From: Atrina japonica
Lineage: Eukaryota; Mollusca; Bivalvia; Pterioida; Pinnidae
Direction of reading: 5' to 3'
DNA length: 64,000 nucleotides
Assembly: GCA_030159075.1 (NCBI GenBank)
Contig: BROG01000005.1
Location: forward strand, 3,236,001 to 3,300,000
Within the stretch, counting starts at the first letter, position 1; the number at the start of each line of letters is the position of its first letter. The notes under the pieces were generated by a model. It saw only the letters and a program-made list of their open reading frames with translations, did not search any database and was not told the DNA's origin. This document shows, piece by piece, positions 11,640-25,500 of this stretch. The translations under genes were made by a program, and so were the position numbers.

Positions 11640-12812
11640 CACACATACATGTGAAGAACGTAAAATGTACATGTACATTGGTGTACATACATTTGTACAT
11701 GTACAATCATTTCACACAGAACAACATACACACATATACATACATGTGAGTCACATACATACATTTGTACAAGTACAATCATTTCACACAGAACAACATA
11801 CACACATATACATACATGTGAGTCACATACATACATTTGTACATGTACAATCATTTCACACAGAACAACATACACACATATACATACATGTGAGTCACAT
11901 ACATACATTTGTACATGTACAATCATTTCACACAGAACAACATACACACATATACATACATGTGAGTCACATACATACATTTGTACATGTACAATCATTT
12001 TACACAGAACAACATACACACATATACATACATGTGAGTCACATACATACATTTGTACATGTACAATCATTTCACACAGAACAACATACACACATATACA
12101 TACATGTGAGTCACATACATACATTTGTACAAGTACAATCATTTCACACAGAACAAAACACACACACACACATTTGAGTCACGTTTATACATTTGTACAT
12201 GTACAATTATTTCACACAGAACAACACACACACACATGTGAGTCACTAACATACAATTATACAAGTACAGTTATTTCACACAGAACAATACACACACACA
12301 CATTTGAGTCATGTTTATACATTTGTTTCACACAGAACAACACACATACATACATGTGAGCCACTTACATACATTTGTACAAGTAGAGTTATTTCACACA
12401 GAACAACACAAACACACATTTGAGTCACATTTATACATTTGTACAAGTACAATTATTTCACACAGAACAACACACATACATACATGTGAGCCACTTACAT
12501 ACATTTGTACATGTAGAGTTATTTCACACAGAACAACACACACACACATTTGAGTCACGTTTATACATTTGTACAAGTACAATTATTTCACACAGAACAA
12601 CACACATACATACATGTGAGCCACTTACATATATTAGCACATGTACAATTATTTCACACAGAACAACACACACAGAACAACACACACATACATTTGTACA
12701 TGTACAATTATTTCACACAGAACAACACACACACACAATTATTTCACACAGAACAACACACACATACATGTGAGCCACTTACATACATGTGTACATGTAC
12801 AATTAGTTCACA
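11640..12812. repeat. Minisatellite, 72-bp unit then shorter variants
   Basis: About 11685-12175 holds seven near-identical 72-bp copies containing CATTTGTACATGTACAATCA and TTTCACACAGAACAACATAC. From 12180 the units become 60-72 bp variants with ACACACACA or ACATACATACATG spacers, and one is cut to a short TTCACACAGAACAACACAC core. Because 72 is a multiple of three and the unit lacks stops in one frame on each strand, long frames arise on both strands (11548-12177 + and 11615-12169 -). They encode a His/Thr-rich 24-residue repeat and are not considered genes. Confidence 0.95.
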
Positions 12813-15431
12813 CAAACAAACAGGTCATGGTTTACGATTTCTTTGTTAAACTCATTATGTAAGCACATGTATGCTGTGTTCATGCGTACATTGTCAGTCT
12901 TGATGCAATGTTAAACACTAGTGCACCAGTGTGCCTTTACAAAGTTGATGGTGACCTGCTAATTACCATGTTAATACAGTAATAACTACTCTCTACTACA
13001 CACCAGCCTTTTATCCTATAAGCCTACAGCTATATCTCACTGTATCGGACTATTGTGACATACACAAGTATTATTATATGACTGCAGGTAAGTTTGCTCA
13101 CCTAATCATTTTGTCCTTTATCTTCATTCAGAGGTGGAAAAAGATGAATCTATATTCCTTTGATATGATTATTTAATCACCTGGAAGTAAGTTTTATCAC
13201 CTGTTTATATCAGTAGATTTACTGATCTTTATTGTTATCATACAATCTTATTGTTTTTCTCAGTTGTTGGTCATAAAAAAAATAAAATAAAATAAAACCG
13301 TCAATCATCAGGGTAGATTTTAGGAACCTTGTTGAGACTTATGATATCATTATTTGATAGGGATATATTTTCTGATATAGTGGTACCGGTAGGGTGTAAT
13401 TGTGTTTCACACATTTGTATAGCTGCCTATGCAAATTAACACCATTTAAGGACACAAATAGTCTTGATTCTTTATGAAAAGGTAAGCATTTTAAATCCTT
13501 TTTCATTCACATCATAGCAATTCACTTTTTTCTTGGTTCAAACCTGTGATTAGTTGTCATTTTCTCAATTTTTAGGGTAACCTGACCTAGTCATGTATAG
13601 CACTGTTTGGGTACATGTACCTGGTGTACAGGTGTATTTTACTATACACTCTTCACAATAGATTTGAAGTTTACACTCCTTGCTTTTAGTGCTATATTGC
13701 AGGTAGGTTTTTGAGATTTTTTCTAATAGTTTTAGAAGTTTTAAGATGTTTGAGGTGCTCATTTTTGGATTTTAATGAAAAAGATCAGTTTTGTAATAAC
13801 CTATGAATAGCAGAATGGCAATTTGATAATTTCAATTTTGGATGCCACATGTAGCTATCCAGGGCATGATTTTGTAAAGGAGGTATATTGGGTAATTTTT
13901 GGGTTAAACTTTGCATAGCATGGTAAGGAAGACACAATGTTTATACCTCTAGAGTTACAGTACAAGTAAAAGTAACCCAAAAATGGTACATGTATATTTA
14001 AGTCCCCCAAAGTTATTTTTGTAATTGTTACTTAGTTAATACAAGATAGTAGGGATAGTTTCTGATGGTTTTGTATACATGTATATGTAATGGCAGTGTT
14101 ATGACATCTTTGTGTATATTGACAAGTTTGTGATATATATCTTGTTAGTTTTCAGATATAATCAAGCACCTGACATGTTATATTACAACCTTTTGCTGGT
14201 TGAACATTTTTTCATTTCATAATTTAACACCTAGCATGAGATCAGTGATAATCTGGCATGGCTGAAGGTGAATTTAGAGAGCTTGGTTTTTAATATCAGG
14301 GGCAAAGGTACACATTTGTGGAATAACTTTGAAGGCAGAAATGTTTTATTTCAGTAATTTATGGTATTGATTTCTTTTGGTAGATGTACTTCAGATTTAG
14401 TTTTGATTTCATCTATATTCTGTAATTTGAACTCTTATTGCAATATATTTCTTAGTTGTCAAACTGGTGTTAAGTTTGTCACTTATGATAGATATCAATC
14501 AATTTCAGTGTAAAGCTTTGTACTCTAGGCCACCTTTCATCTATATATATTTGACGATTTTCATTTTCTTTTGACAAATTATTACCTGCTGACCTTTTTG
14601 TGTTGACATGATAGTCGCTACTAAAATACAAGTAATATTTTCCTCTGACAAAGTCGATCATTGAAACTCGACCTCAGAATTGTGATATAGTAATTTGCAC
14701 AGATGTGTGGAAAGTGATTCAGATTTTGTCAAAAGAGTAATAAAAATGGAGAAAGAACTGTCACATGTTTAGAGCATTGTTTGATAAAATACTTTGAGTT
14801 GATACACACAGGACACAAAAACTTTACAAACCTTTTGTGAGGTTTAATGTACCGTAATGTCCATTGTCCTGTCTAGCATACATTCATTCATCTTGTAAGA
14901 CCGATATTTTGCTAACCCATTCTTACATAAGGAGTGTTTTTTTCTGCTTTTCCTTTTGTAGATAATTTTAAGCTCTTTTCCATCTGTCCTTTGTACCACA
15001 TATTCTATTGAAAAACTTGATGAATGAATAAATATTGTTACAAACAGACATGCAATATTTAATCTTATAACAGATCATTGTTATTTACAGAGTAATGGCC
15101 CTTTTTTGAGAATATGTTATGGTACAAATGTAGTTGAACACTACTGGGTGTGGTTCCAATGCCACTGAAAAGCTTTACTTTTTATTTCTCCTATTTAATC
15201 AAGCATACATGTCGTATTGCTCTTAATAATACTACATTAGTAACACAGTCTGACATAGTGTTGTCCTATACTGACATAGAAAATGTTTATAAAAAAAGCA
15301 AATCATTTTAAGTGTTGCTAAGCATCAAATAATTGAGAATATTTTGACAACAGTTGTAAAACATGCAGAAATGTGAATGTACACATGAATTTAGAGAGAA
15401 TTTTTCAAACCTGCAAGGGGTTCTCCATGGC
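12813..15431. other. Non-coding AT-rich DNA
   Basis: No supportable exon. Short minus-strand frames at 13565-13762 and 14479-14661 have no domain signature. A short run of AAAAT repeats lies near 13276-13300. Confidence 0.4.
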
Positions 15432-15621
15432 CGACTACCAGGGGTTTTCCATACTCTCTCTTGGGCCTTTTAAATTGGGAATTTTAGTAACAGTTTAACG
15501 AAATTGAGAAATCCAGAAATACACAAAACTGTGAAAATACAAGAATCTCTTCAAATTCATTGCAATGGGAATTGGGCCTTATTTCGGGCCAATTTGGTAC
15601 GTTGGAAAATATCTGACTACT
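15432..15621. mobile_element. MITE-like element, copy 1 of a two-copy family
   Basis: The inner sequence shares AATTGGGAATTTTAG and ACAAGAATCTCTTCAAAT, in the same order and strand, with the element at 27586-27853. The ends are imperfect inverted repeats: GACTACCAGGGGTTTTCC at the left, and GGAAAATATCTGACTAC at the right (reverse complement GTAGTCAGATATTTTCC). No coding capacity. Confidence 0.75.
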
Positions 15622-17396
15622 GAATAACTAGGATGTCCCACTTTAAACCCTAATACATGTATCTGAAATTTTTAGTCACTGTTGTGTGAGTTTGCTTACT
15701 GTAGACTGGTGTCTCTGCATTATGTACTTTGTTCTTGTTGTAACCATATTTCCTTTGCTACCAATAAAAATTGTCTGTCACCATTTAACTGCATAATCGT
15801 TGAATGTCACATAGAACACAAATAAAACAAAGAATTTGATTGATTTGGGGGGTTCAAAAGGTCACAGATCAACAGTAGGTAGGCTGGTTATTTATCCCAT
15901 TATCAACACTAGTTAATTCAGCAGTTTAATGTTTCATTATAGAATTATACAATGTATAAATATAATGTGTATGATACTAAACAGTAAGCAATATATCATA
16001 ATCTGCCAATTAATTACCATTTTACCTTTACGAGCACTTTGTCATGTACATTGCTTATAAAGTTTTTACTCATCTGAATGTTAAGTAAAGTATCTGTCCT
16101 TATTTTGTGTTACAGACAACTTTCTACTTTCCTAGGCCTGTTCTTATTGGTACCAAATAGACATATGATTCAGAACATGAATTTTAGAAGTAGATGTAGA
16201 TGAAATTGATTGATATTTTTCTATTTCAACTACAATGAGGAAGAAAGTGAGTGTCATGTGACAAGCTGGAGTCCCAGTACAGGTGCCCCTTGTCTATGTG
16301 TATTGTCTTTTTAAGAACTGAGATACACACAAGGATTTTAGTAAGCTGGTGTATGGCTGTTTTGATATATCAATATTTAATGTGGTAGTGTTTATTTTGC
16401 ATGGCCTGGTGTTTGTGTTTACTGAATTGGGATACATGTAAAACCATTGTCATTCTGTTAAAACACAGATGTCATAGCTGAGACTAAAATGTAAGTTCAA
16501 TTTTAAATTGTATTTCATAAAATGTTTTGATATGGAGAATTGTACCCGTTGGCATATGGTTTTGTACACATACTGAAATATTACAGTATTCAATTACATT
16601 AGTTCTATTTGTTAATGCTGTTAAAAGGTAAAGAGTTGGTATAGAATATATATAATGTTATTCTGCCATGTTTTTTCTTAATTCTTATGTCATGCATTTT
16701 GGCAGTTTGTATTTTCATTCATTACTGTACATAGGCTTTTATCAGTGTTTATATTCACTGGCAGATACATGTTTCACATTTAGATTTTACTTGTAACTCT
16801 AAACAGATCATTAGCATACACTTAAATGTAAGAGCCACCTGCTTATAAAGTTCATAGCTAGAGCAAAATTTAAAAAAATGTTGCAGTACAATGTATGTTT
16901 GTCTGGTTTGATACACATCTGTGTGAATGGTAAATATGAATTTTCCCTTCTACTGCTGTGGGTCTTCTCCAAATAAATAAATAAGCTGTGTTTGGTTTAA
17001 ACATATTTTATTGAAAAATATTTAAATGGATGGCGCACAAGTTCTCACAACTTACTGGGCCTTCTCCAATTAATACAGTACACAATAGGCTAGACTAGGG
17101 GCACATGGGCCATTGGGACCCATGGGCCTGCTCTCTTATTCTGAAGCTAGAAAAGGTTGCATAACAATTTGACCATTTAAATACAGTGGTTTTAAATGAA
17201 TAAATGCTTAATTCAGTAGCCACAGTAAAATGACAAATTTTCTGATAAACTATAAGAAAATCTGATCAGAGAAGGCTTAGTTTCAAAATGACACTGAAGA
17301 ATTTTGATAGCTGTTCTTAGATCACAGATACATATACATATACATGTACTAGTAATATGAGGTAATAGACATTGTGAAATTTGAGGACTATGCAAT
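15622..17396. other. Non-coding AT-rich DNA with one possible old repeat
   Basis: Mostly unstructured. Around 16960-17130 the motif TTCTCCAA(A/T) appears twice after a GGGTC or GGGCC element, and a small hairpin (ATGGGCC, then GGGACCCATGGGCC) follows; this may be a decayed dispersed repeat. No exon found. Confidence 0.4.
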
Positions 17397-17492
17397 GAGA
17401 AACAAGATGGACTATGCTTGAAAGAATACATGCAAAGAAACAAGATGGACTATGCTTGAAAGGATACATGCACAGAAACAAGATGGAATATT
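17397..17492. repeat. Three-copy tandem repeat, about 37 bp
   Basis: Three adjacent copies beginning AGAAACAAGATGGACTATGC (the third reads GGAATATTC and decays). The first two differ by only a few bases. Confidence 0.9.
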
Positions 17493-18309
17493 CTTTGATC
17501 ATTTCACTAGAAGATGAGAATTGACATTTTTTGCATAAAGTATTTTGTTGTCTAGTTGTAAACAAGTGATACACCACATGTGCATTCACTGTAGATGTTT
17601 TGTCTAACCGTAAGAATGTCCCTATGTACTTATCAATACAATATGGCAAGGATTTGTGTTCTGTCAGTTGTACTATACTTGTTTATATTATGAAGAAACA
17701 GAAGCTAGTATCAGATTATGTAACTTGCATCAATTATTGAGCATGTGTTGTTCCTTGATTTGTACATTGTGTGTTAACATGCAGACAGTATATATTTATG
17801 GTGTATATGTTAACGGGAAATGTGATGGCTCAAATTTGTAGGCTTTCTCTTCTCAGGCCAAATGGTATACATTGAAGTTTCATTTACACACAAATATTGA
17901 GACAGTACCTTACATACAAAATATCAGCACTTAGTAAATTACATGCTGTAGGTTACTATACAAGATTTATTTCTTAAAATTACAATAGAAAAATATACAT
18001 GTACATGTATTACCATAACTTTACTGTAAAAAATGCCAAAAATACATCTAAATTTTGTTTTCAGAATAACTTGCAGCTTTTCTTAAATCATAATAGGACA
18101 ATACATATAGTAGCAGCAGTAATTCCTCTTGTACATGTTTATAAGCATGTTAATACAAGCCAATGAAATGACACACACAAGAGCCACTTATATATTTCCA
18201 CACACAAATGATGTTACACCTCAATCCACATAGTCAATGCTCAGTTCTTATAAATCTCAAAGCACTGAAATGTATCTGCAGATAAACTATCGCTATCAGC
18301 AAGTACCTG
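17493..18309. other. Non-coding AT-rich DNA
   Basis: The minus-strand frames overlapping 17213-17649 run through the preceding repeat and have no domain. No other structure seen. Confidence 0.4.
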
Positions 18310-18320
18310 ACAACAACAAC

Positions 18321-18360
<40 letters not shown>

Positions 18361-18372
18361 TAAAATAAACAA
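18310..18372. repeat. (CAA)n(TAA)n microsatellite with AAAAT tail
   Basis: Four CAA-type triplets lead into about 14 AAT triplets and then AAAAT/AAAC units. Confidence 0.97.
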
Positions 18373-19194
18373 ATTAAAAGAAAATTAGAAAATAAAGTTT
18401 ACATGTATCTGGAGTATGTATATTACAAGCACAGTGAAAACAGACCACCAGAAGTCACACTTTGTCTAAGTATTTTATGTTATCCGGGATCTCTGTGGCC
18501 TAATGAAGCTTAGTTGTGTACCACAATTGACCTTTTTTCACCTCCAGATTTACCCTGCTAAATATCCTTCACCACCCTTAACAAATTCCATTTTAATACT
18601 TTCATTTATTCAAATGTACATTGGATTTCTTTATTGTTGATAACCATAGTGGAAGGGATCATTGTTTAGAGTTTGCTTTGTAAACTTTGCATCTAATTCT
18701 ATGTAGCCTGTACACATTTTCAAGTTCAGACCATCATTTAAGAACTGTTCGTTTTAGGTCCCCAACCAGTAGTCTTAGAAGTGGGTCTATTGGTAGGCAT
18801 TTTTTTTTCTCTTTTTGACTTTGAAAAGCAAATTGGACAACATGTAAGATTTTTTTGTTAGAAATGGTTTGGGTTTTTTTTTTTATGGGATTGTTTGGGT
18901 CACATCAAACATTTTTTTTTTTTTTTTTTGTCCTCAGGTCTGTTGTTGACATATAGATATTTGTTATTATTTACTTTGATTTTAGCAACAGTACTGAAGG
19001 TATGTGTTTTACATTGATAAGTTATTGAACAACTTGTCCCTGAGATTATATGTTAGGCCTTATTAGTAAACCCTGAATACCACCAGATGTACAATGTGGG
19101 GGATATAGCTATACTGGATATTAGCTGATAGGCTATCATACAAATGGAATGAGTATCAAGTGATTATTATTGTGTTAATAGAATCCCTATCTAA
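18373..19194. other. Non-coding DNA with T-rich tracts
   Basis: Homopolymer T tracts occur near 18801, 18851, 18878 and 18912-18929. A short segment near 18484-18510 resembles the head of the SINE at 2445 (TCTCTGTGGCC), but too little is preserved to call it. Confidence 0.4.
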
Positions 19195-19480
19195 TTTATG
19201 CTCACGGCCTGAAAGGTCTGCCGGGGGGCATATAGTGTTTGGATCATCCGTCTGTCTGTCCGTCCATCTGTCCGTAATTCCATCCTGCTTACATATAAAG
19301 TGTAATATTTCAAGTTTGGATTGTAATACAGTAACCAAACTTGGACTGTAAGTTAATCTAATGGTTGCTCACACTTCAATGACATCACATGCCCCTTGGG
19401 ATGAGGTCAAAATATAGGACATTGCAAATATTTGTTGGGACCAGGGGCATTTGTGTTTCACAAACGCATCTTGTTTTTGT
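19195..19480. mobile_element. Dispersed repeat with GTCTGTCCGTC tract
   Basis: It is clearly GC-richer than its surroundings and has a TGTCTGTCCGTCCATCTGTC tract (19252-19274), a run GTTTGGATTGTAATACAG, then CATCACATGCCCCTTGGGAT and a terminal GGGGCATTTGTGTTTCACAA. The motif GGGGCAT occurs near both ends (19224 and 19445) as a direct repeat. I recognise this composition from dispersed repeats common in bivalve genomes. The family and exact ends are uncertain and it has no coding capacity. Confidence 0.55.
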
Positions 19481-21149
19481 TAAGATCTTTGGGCTGTAAG
19501 GAACACAAATTGGCATGTAAATGTTCACATTGTACACTAATCATGTAATCACACATGTTTGCTCATATACACATGTGCCACACACACTTTGTTGAAAAAG
19601 TTTTTTATCATACAAGTGTGTTTAATGATAAGGAAATTACTAATGAAATAGATAATTATCGTAGAATAATTTAATAATATCACATATAAATGTCACCATA
19701 CCAGTATTGACTAGCTATAGTTAAATAATTCATTGTGTAAAAATTACTGTTATGAAATCCAAACATGTGAAAGGTTTTTGAGATTCCTTCTGGGGATTTC
19801 AGAATTTTGAGATGGAATCTAATATTCACAGCTGGAAATGCTCTTAATGTTAAAAGAAAATGTAAATTTGGTAGGTTTTACAGCTCTAGATTAAAAGTGT
19901 TCAAGTTGTGACTTTTCTGAAATCTGAAGATTTACATCAACTTTTCACATGTATAAATGCGATTATCGCTTTTCCACCCTATCCATTGTTTTGTTTCGTT
20001 GATTATATTTTACCACATGTAGATACAAAGTTTTATACACTGTATGTAATACATTTTACGTGTACAGTAGTAGTAGAAGTATGCATGGGTGTTTTTGGTG
20101 GACACGAACAGTTAGCATTTTATCAAATTGAAAAGGAAAAAGCATGTAGATTTCAAGAGAAAACATTTTTCATTCGTAAGACTGAAAGAAATTCAAATTA
20201 AATAAATGTGTACTTTTTTCACGTACTTTGTCCGGGTAATCAGAGCCATGTCAGGGGATTTTTTCTGAGGCAATATTTGCTAAAATTACAACTCTGTAGA
20301 ATAACATGGTTCAGATTATATTGATTTCAGTAGTATGGAGACTTAAAAGCTGGTTCTCGATTTATATCAGCAATACATTGTAATTACATAATAACCACAC
20401 ATTTTAATAATCAACTTCACTATTAAGCAAACATTCACAGAATAAACATCATTTTGGTCCTAGAGGACTCCTTAAAAGGATTATTGTTTTACATGGCTGA
20501 TTTCTTCAAAATGTCTGATGTTTTGAACAATAGTCATAAATTACATATACGGAAATAACATACTTTATGTTTTAAGGAATGAATTCTGTCGTATTGTTAA
20601 TGTTATGTATTGACCATACAGAGTGGTTTTACTTTAAGTGGTGTATTATTATCTATAGATATATATCGTAACTGACAATAGTATTCTGTTGTAATGTAAA
20701 TAAATATCATGGATGTAGTTAAGTATGTTTTACTGGCCATATACAGTGACATGTTACGTGGTATAATTTATATTTCTTGTCAATATACCCAAGACTTTAC
20801 TAATAAAGATTAATTTTTAGCAATGAATTTCCTGGAAATATACACAAATGCATGATAGTTCCAAGATGATGAATGTATTTAGAAGTAATTGTATCATAAG
20901 AGCATTAAGGTTGATCATGTTCTGAGGTCCATCTAAATACTTTCTCTCAAGTTTTTGAAAAATAGACAGCACTGAAAAACATAAGACAGGTTCTGCAGAA
21001 ATGCTATTTCATGTCTCTGTACTAGTTCAAAACTGGACTATACTTGCACAAGTTTTTAAATGAACAATGGTAAATTTAAAAGAAAATGATAGCATGCCTC
21101 TCCTAGTTGATTATTTTGTCCCTGTGTTAGTTTGTTGAGTATTTTATTT
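19481..21149. other. Non-coding AT-rich DNA
   Basis: A 97-codon frame at 19908-20201 (+) has no recognised domain and no convincing splice sites around it. Nothing else is visible. Confidence 0.4.
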
Positions 21150-21415
21150 CTGATAGGACAGATAGTTTGTATATTGTCTCTGGTAGGATATGTTGTTTCT
21201 GGTAGGATATGTTGTCTCTGGTAGGGTATGTTGTCTCTGGTAGGATATGTTGTCTCTGGTATGTTGTCTCTGGTAGGGTATGTTGTCTCTGGTAGGATAT
21301 GTTGTCTCTGGTATGTTGTCTCTGGTAGGGTATGTTGTCTCTGGTAGGATATGTTGTCCCTGGTAGGGTATGTTGTCTCTGGTAGGGTATGTTGTCTCTG
21401 GTAGGGTATACAATG
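21150..21415. repeat. Minisatellite, 19-bp unit
   Basis: About 15 copies of TATGTTGTCTCTGGTAGGG/A. Some units are shortened by loss of the TAGGATATG part (for example near 21260 and 21312). Confidence 0.95.
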
Positions 21416-22010
21416 TAGCTAGTTGAGTGTTTTGTACCTTATATGGTACTTAGTTGAGTGTTTTGAGATTGTTAGTTGAGTACATGTATTTGTCTTTTTG
21501 GGGATATTTAGTCAAGTATTTAGTCTTTGTAGTTAGTTTAGCATTTTGTAATTAGTTGAGAAAGTTCCCTCTTGTAGGGTAGTTAATTGCATGTTTTGTC
21601 ACTGGTAGAGAAGTTAGTTGAGTATTTTGTCTTAAGAAGTTAGTTGAGTTTATTCTCTTTCAAGGTATTTAGTTGAATGTTTTGTCACTGGTAGAGAAGT
21701 TACATGTAGTTAAGTACATGTATTTTGCCTTGGTAGGGTAGTTACATGTGGTTGAATGTTTTTTGGCAGGGTAGATAGTTGAGTATCTTATCATTTGTAG
21801 GTCAGTTAGTTGAGTATATTGTTCTCTTTAATATGACAGTCTGTTCAGTATTTTGTCTGCGGTAGGGTAGTCATCTGAGTTTTTTGTCTCTATGGTAGGG
21901 CAGTCATTAAAATATTTGTGGCTATTCAGTATTCTTTCTGGTAGGGTAGCTTATTGAGTATTTTGTTTCTATGGTATTGTAGTCAGATTTGTATTTCATT
22001 ACCGAGGTAG
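21416..22010. repeat. Degenerate minisatellite continuing the 19-bp array
   Basis: Irregularly spaced copies of TAGTTGAGTATTTTGTC and TGGTAGGGTAG. The TGGTAGGG core links it to the neighbouring array. Period and copy borders are blurred, so this is an older part of the same repeat field. Confidence 0.7.
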
Positions 22011-24490
22011 GGATGTTAGTGGAGAATTTTCACATCTTAGATTTATAGTAGATTCTGATGTTTTGGCGTGAAGCTTTTCACTATTGTACATGGCTTAGTT
22101 TAAATATTTGTATCTTATTTTTACTCTGTGTTCTATGGAGTCTTGATATGCAGTATTAACTCATCCTACACAAAGATTTGATCTTATCAAATACACATGT
22201 ACATGATTTACTTTCAGTGTAATGAGATACACAGGAAGTTTGAAATGCATATACATACGTTACTACTCTGTCCACTTTTGGTTTTTACAAGGTATATTGT
22301 ACTTTATTCAGTCTGTTGTACTCTAGACACACAGCTGTACTTGAATACCACTTGGTGATTAATTCATTGACCTCATTTTAATTAAGTATCTAAAATTTAA
22401 GAATGAAAATGATCTGTATTATGTTTAACCAGGTGGTCTTTGATCAGTTAATTGCGTTTTTATGTAACTCCTTAAAATGTCGTGTTATAACAAGTACAAA
22501 TGCTAATATTGATTGAAGATATATTGTCAAACGAATTGGTAAATCTAACTGTGAAAAAAAAGTGAATTAATATTTTCATTAGATGAGGTTTTTTTTTATG
22601 TTGCACTGTGATGCTTGTCAGAATCAGTTTCAACATAATCACTTGCAGAGTCTCACACTTCACAGGCATATAAATCCATGTGTTGACATGATTCTTCGAC
22701 AGTTGTAAGTTGTCACATACAGTTCTCATTTGTTTGATACTGCTGCTTTGTTGCTGTCAGTATTATTATAATCCACTGGCTGCTCCTGTCCGATATTTTT
22801 TAATTTCTTGTTGGTTACATCTGTAAAAGCTTTAAACTACTGTTGTTTTACTCATTATTAAGTTGACCTTTGTTTGACATAGACCCTATGACCTTGAGTT
22901 ATCTTTATGGTGCTGTTAGCCATATCCTAAAACTGCCAGTACCAAGGTTGAAGTGTAATTACCGATACTCTGAGCTGTCACACATCTCATAGTGTTTCTT
23001 GTATCTCTTGGCTTCTCCTTATAGCAGTTGACCTTTACATATTTGAACTACTTGCAAGTTGTTCAGCGTGAGACCATGTGGCTTAAATCTAAATATAATC
23101 ATATTGTATGTCACAAAACACCAGGTGATATCTCCATGTAACTAGATATTTTTATCATCAAATTTGACTGAAAAGGTTTACTAGGAAGAATTTTAATGAT
23201 ATTAGTAATAACCTGGAAAAAAATAAAACAACTGAAACAGTACCATATGTCTGGTTTTGGACAAAGTCCAGTGCATATATACTGTATGAAAATTATAAAC
23301 TTTTCATATTTCATCATGATTTTCCCCAGATGTTTTCATATCTATCAAGTAATCTACTTGTTTGTAGATATCAGAGAATCTTTTCTTCGATCACTTCTCT
23401 GTTATTACTTTATGTTGATAAGTAAAATCACATAATATCCATAGGATTATTTTGTAATTAGATCCTTAATTGGAAAGACTTAGTCTTGACATATTCTATT
23501 GATTGATAGCATAAAGCTGGGTTTTAAAAAAATAGATGTATCTGTGAAAACCATAGTACACTGGGAATTTTTATTTGAAGTAATTAGTTCCTCACTAGTT
23601 CTGAGGTGTGTGTGTGTTTGTGTGAGGAACTTGAGGTTTGTGTTGTGAATATCTGTCCTATCATCTATCCATCCTGTCCCATATATGATGCAGATATACA
23701 TAAACAGTAGATAGAGGGTTGCATATAAGAAATACACTGCTACCACCCTTTATTGTCAGAGTAATTTACCCGTTCTTCTTTTTGAAATTTTGTTTGCCCA
23801 AGTCATATACAAGTCATTTTTTCACCTAAGCTCACCATATTCAATGCAGACATACCAGTACATCTTAAGAAAATGGTGTATCGAATACAGTGTGCCACCC
23901 TTACAATTAGAGTTTTTTCCCTTTGTTTACTTTATTATTCACAGCCATATCAAGTACTTTTTCACCCAGACAATATTTGTTGCTGATGTACATTTTAGGT
24001 AGATGGAGTGATTTTGATAATTTATATCTTGGTGGTATGCCCCGATGGGAATCTATATTTTTCAAATTTACCTTCTTGAAAATATGTTCTGCTACAGCTC
24101 AGGAGTAAGTTCTATTACATATAAACAGTATGAAGACTTTAATGAACTTTAAAATAACACAAGAGTATTGTTCTGTGTCAAAAATTTATCATTTCAAAAC
24201 CTGAGAATGTACAAATTACTGGTACTGTACACTTTGCTTTTTATTATTTATTTATCATATCAGATATGATCTACAAGTGTTTATTTTATGATAACATTAT
24301 TATATATAGATAACAATGTTGGACTTTGATAAATCCAGTTACACTGCATTTTGATAAACACTGTGTGAACTAGATGTTGTTTCCTCATATCTAAAATTAG
24401 ATACCAAAATATGTCTTGAAATATTTTGTGAAACTCTTATAATGTATATAGCACCATTACAGTCAAGTTTGAATGTCATATGAATGACAT
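22011..24490. other. Non-coding AT-rich DNA
   Basis: Several short frames on both strands (22472-22729, 23196-23435, 23480-23746, 23790-24002) show no domain and no codon pattern that sets them apart. No elements recognised. Confidence 0.4.
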
Positions 24491-24582
24491 AGTCAAATTT
24501 ATATGTCAGGTAATAATGTCAAAATTATGTTTACCGGTATATAATTTATATGTCAGGTAATAATGTCAAAATTATGTTTATA
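24491..24582. repeat. Two-copy direct repeat, about 50 bp
   Basis: Two copies of TTTATATGTCAGGTAATAAT followed by GTCAAAATTATGTTTA, about 48 bp apart. Confidence 0.9.
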
Positions 24583-24609
24583 CATAACATGCAAATTGTT
24601 ATATCAAAA

Positions 24610-25500
24610 GATGATGTACATGTAGTTAAGTCTGTATGTAAACTACAGTTGGCATAGTTAAGTCTGTATGTAATATATAGAAGGCAGAAATAAGTAATTT
24701 TGTATACATGTAAACTATAGATGGCATAATCAAGTATGTATGTAAACTACAGATGACATAGTTAAGTCTGTATGTAACATATAGAAGGCAGAAATAAGTA
24801 ATTTTGTATACATGTAAACTAGAGATGGCACAGCCAAGTATGTATGTAAACTATAGATGGCATAATCAAGTACATATGTAAACTACAGATGACATAGTTA
24901 AGTCTGTATGTAACATATAGAAGGGGAAAATGTAAACTACAGATGGCATAGTTAGGTCTCTATGTAACATAAAAATGGCAAAAACAAGTAATTCTGTATA
25001 CATGTAAACTAGAGATGGCATAGCCAAGTATGTACATAAACTAGAGATGGCATAATCAGGTATGTATGTAAACTATAGAGATGGCATATATAAGTATGTA
25101 TGTAAACTATAGAGATGGCATATATATGTATGTAAACTATAGAGATGGCATATATAAGTATGTATGTAAACTATAGAGATGGCATAATCAAATATGTATG
25201 TAAACTATAGAGATGTCATATATAAGTATGTATGTAAACTATAGAGATGGCATATATAAGTATGTATATAAACTATAGAGATGGCATATATAAGTATGTA
25301 TGTAAACTATAGAGATGGCATATATAAGTATGTATGTAAACTATAGAGATGGCATATATAAGTATGTATGTAAACTATAGAGATGGCATAATCAAGTATG
25401 TATGTAACATATACATGCCATAATCAAATCTATATGCAAGGTATAGATGGAAAAGTCAAGTCTGTATATAAGGTAAAGATGGCATAGTCAGGTTGTATGT
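24610..25500. repeat. Minisatellite, 34-bp unit
   Basis: About 25 copies. The core unit AAGTATGTATGTAAACTATA with GAGATGGCATATAT is most regular at 25070-25400. The 5' part has longer composite units with AGAAGGCAGAAATAAGTAAT and TTTGTATACATGTAAACTA, repeated three times at about 24680-25015 as a higher-order block. Confidence 0.95.

Noticed and set aside
11548..12177. 209-codon frame and its 184-codon opposite-strand partner as genes
   Set aside because: Both are produced by a stop-free 72-bp tandem repeat whose length is divisible by three.
18484..18530. Second copy of the SINE at 2445
   Set aside because: Only about a dozen bases (TCTCTGTGGCC) match. There is no B box, tail or target duplication.
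19908..20201. 97-codon frame on the + strand as an exon
   Set aside because: No domain, no homologous repeat, and no clear acceptor or donor in phase.
23570..23660. TGTGTGTGTTTGTGTGAGG tract as a regulatory element
   Set aside because: It is a short impure TG run with nothing else around it.
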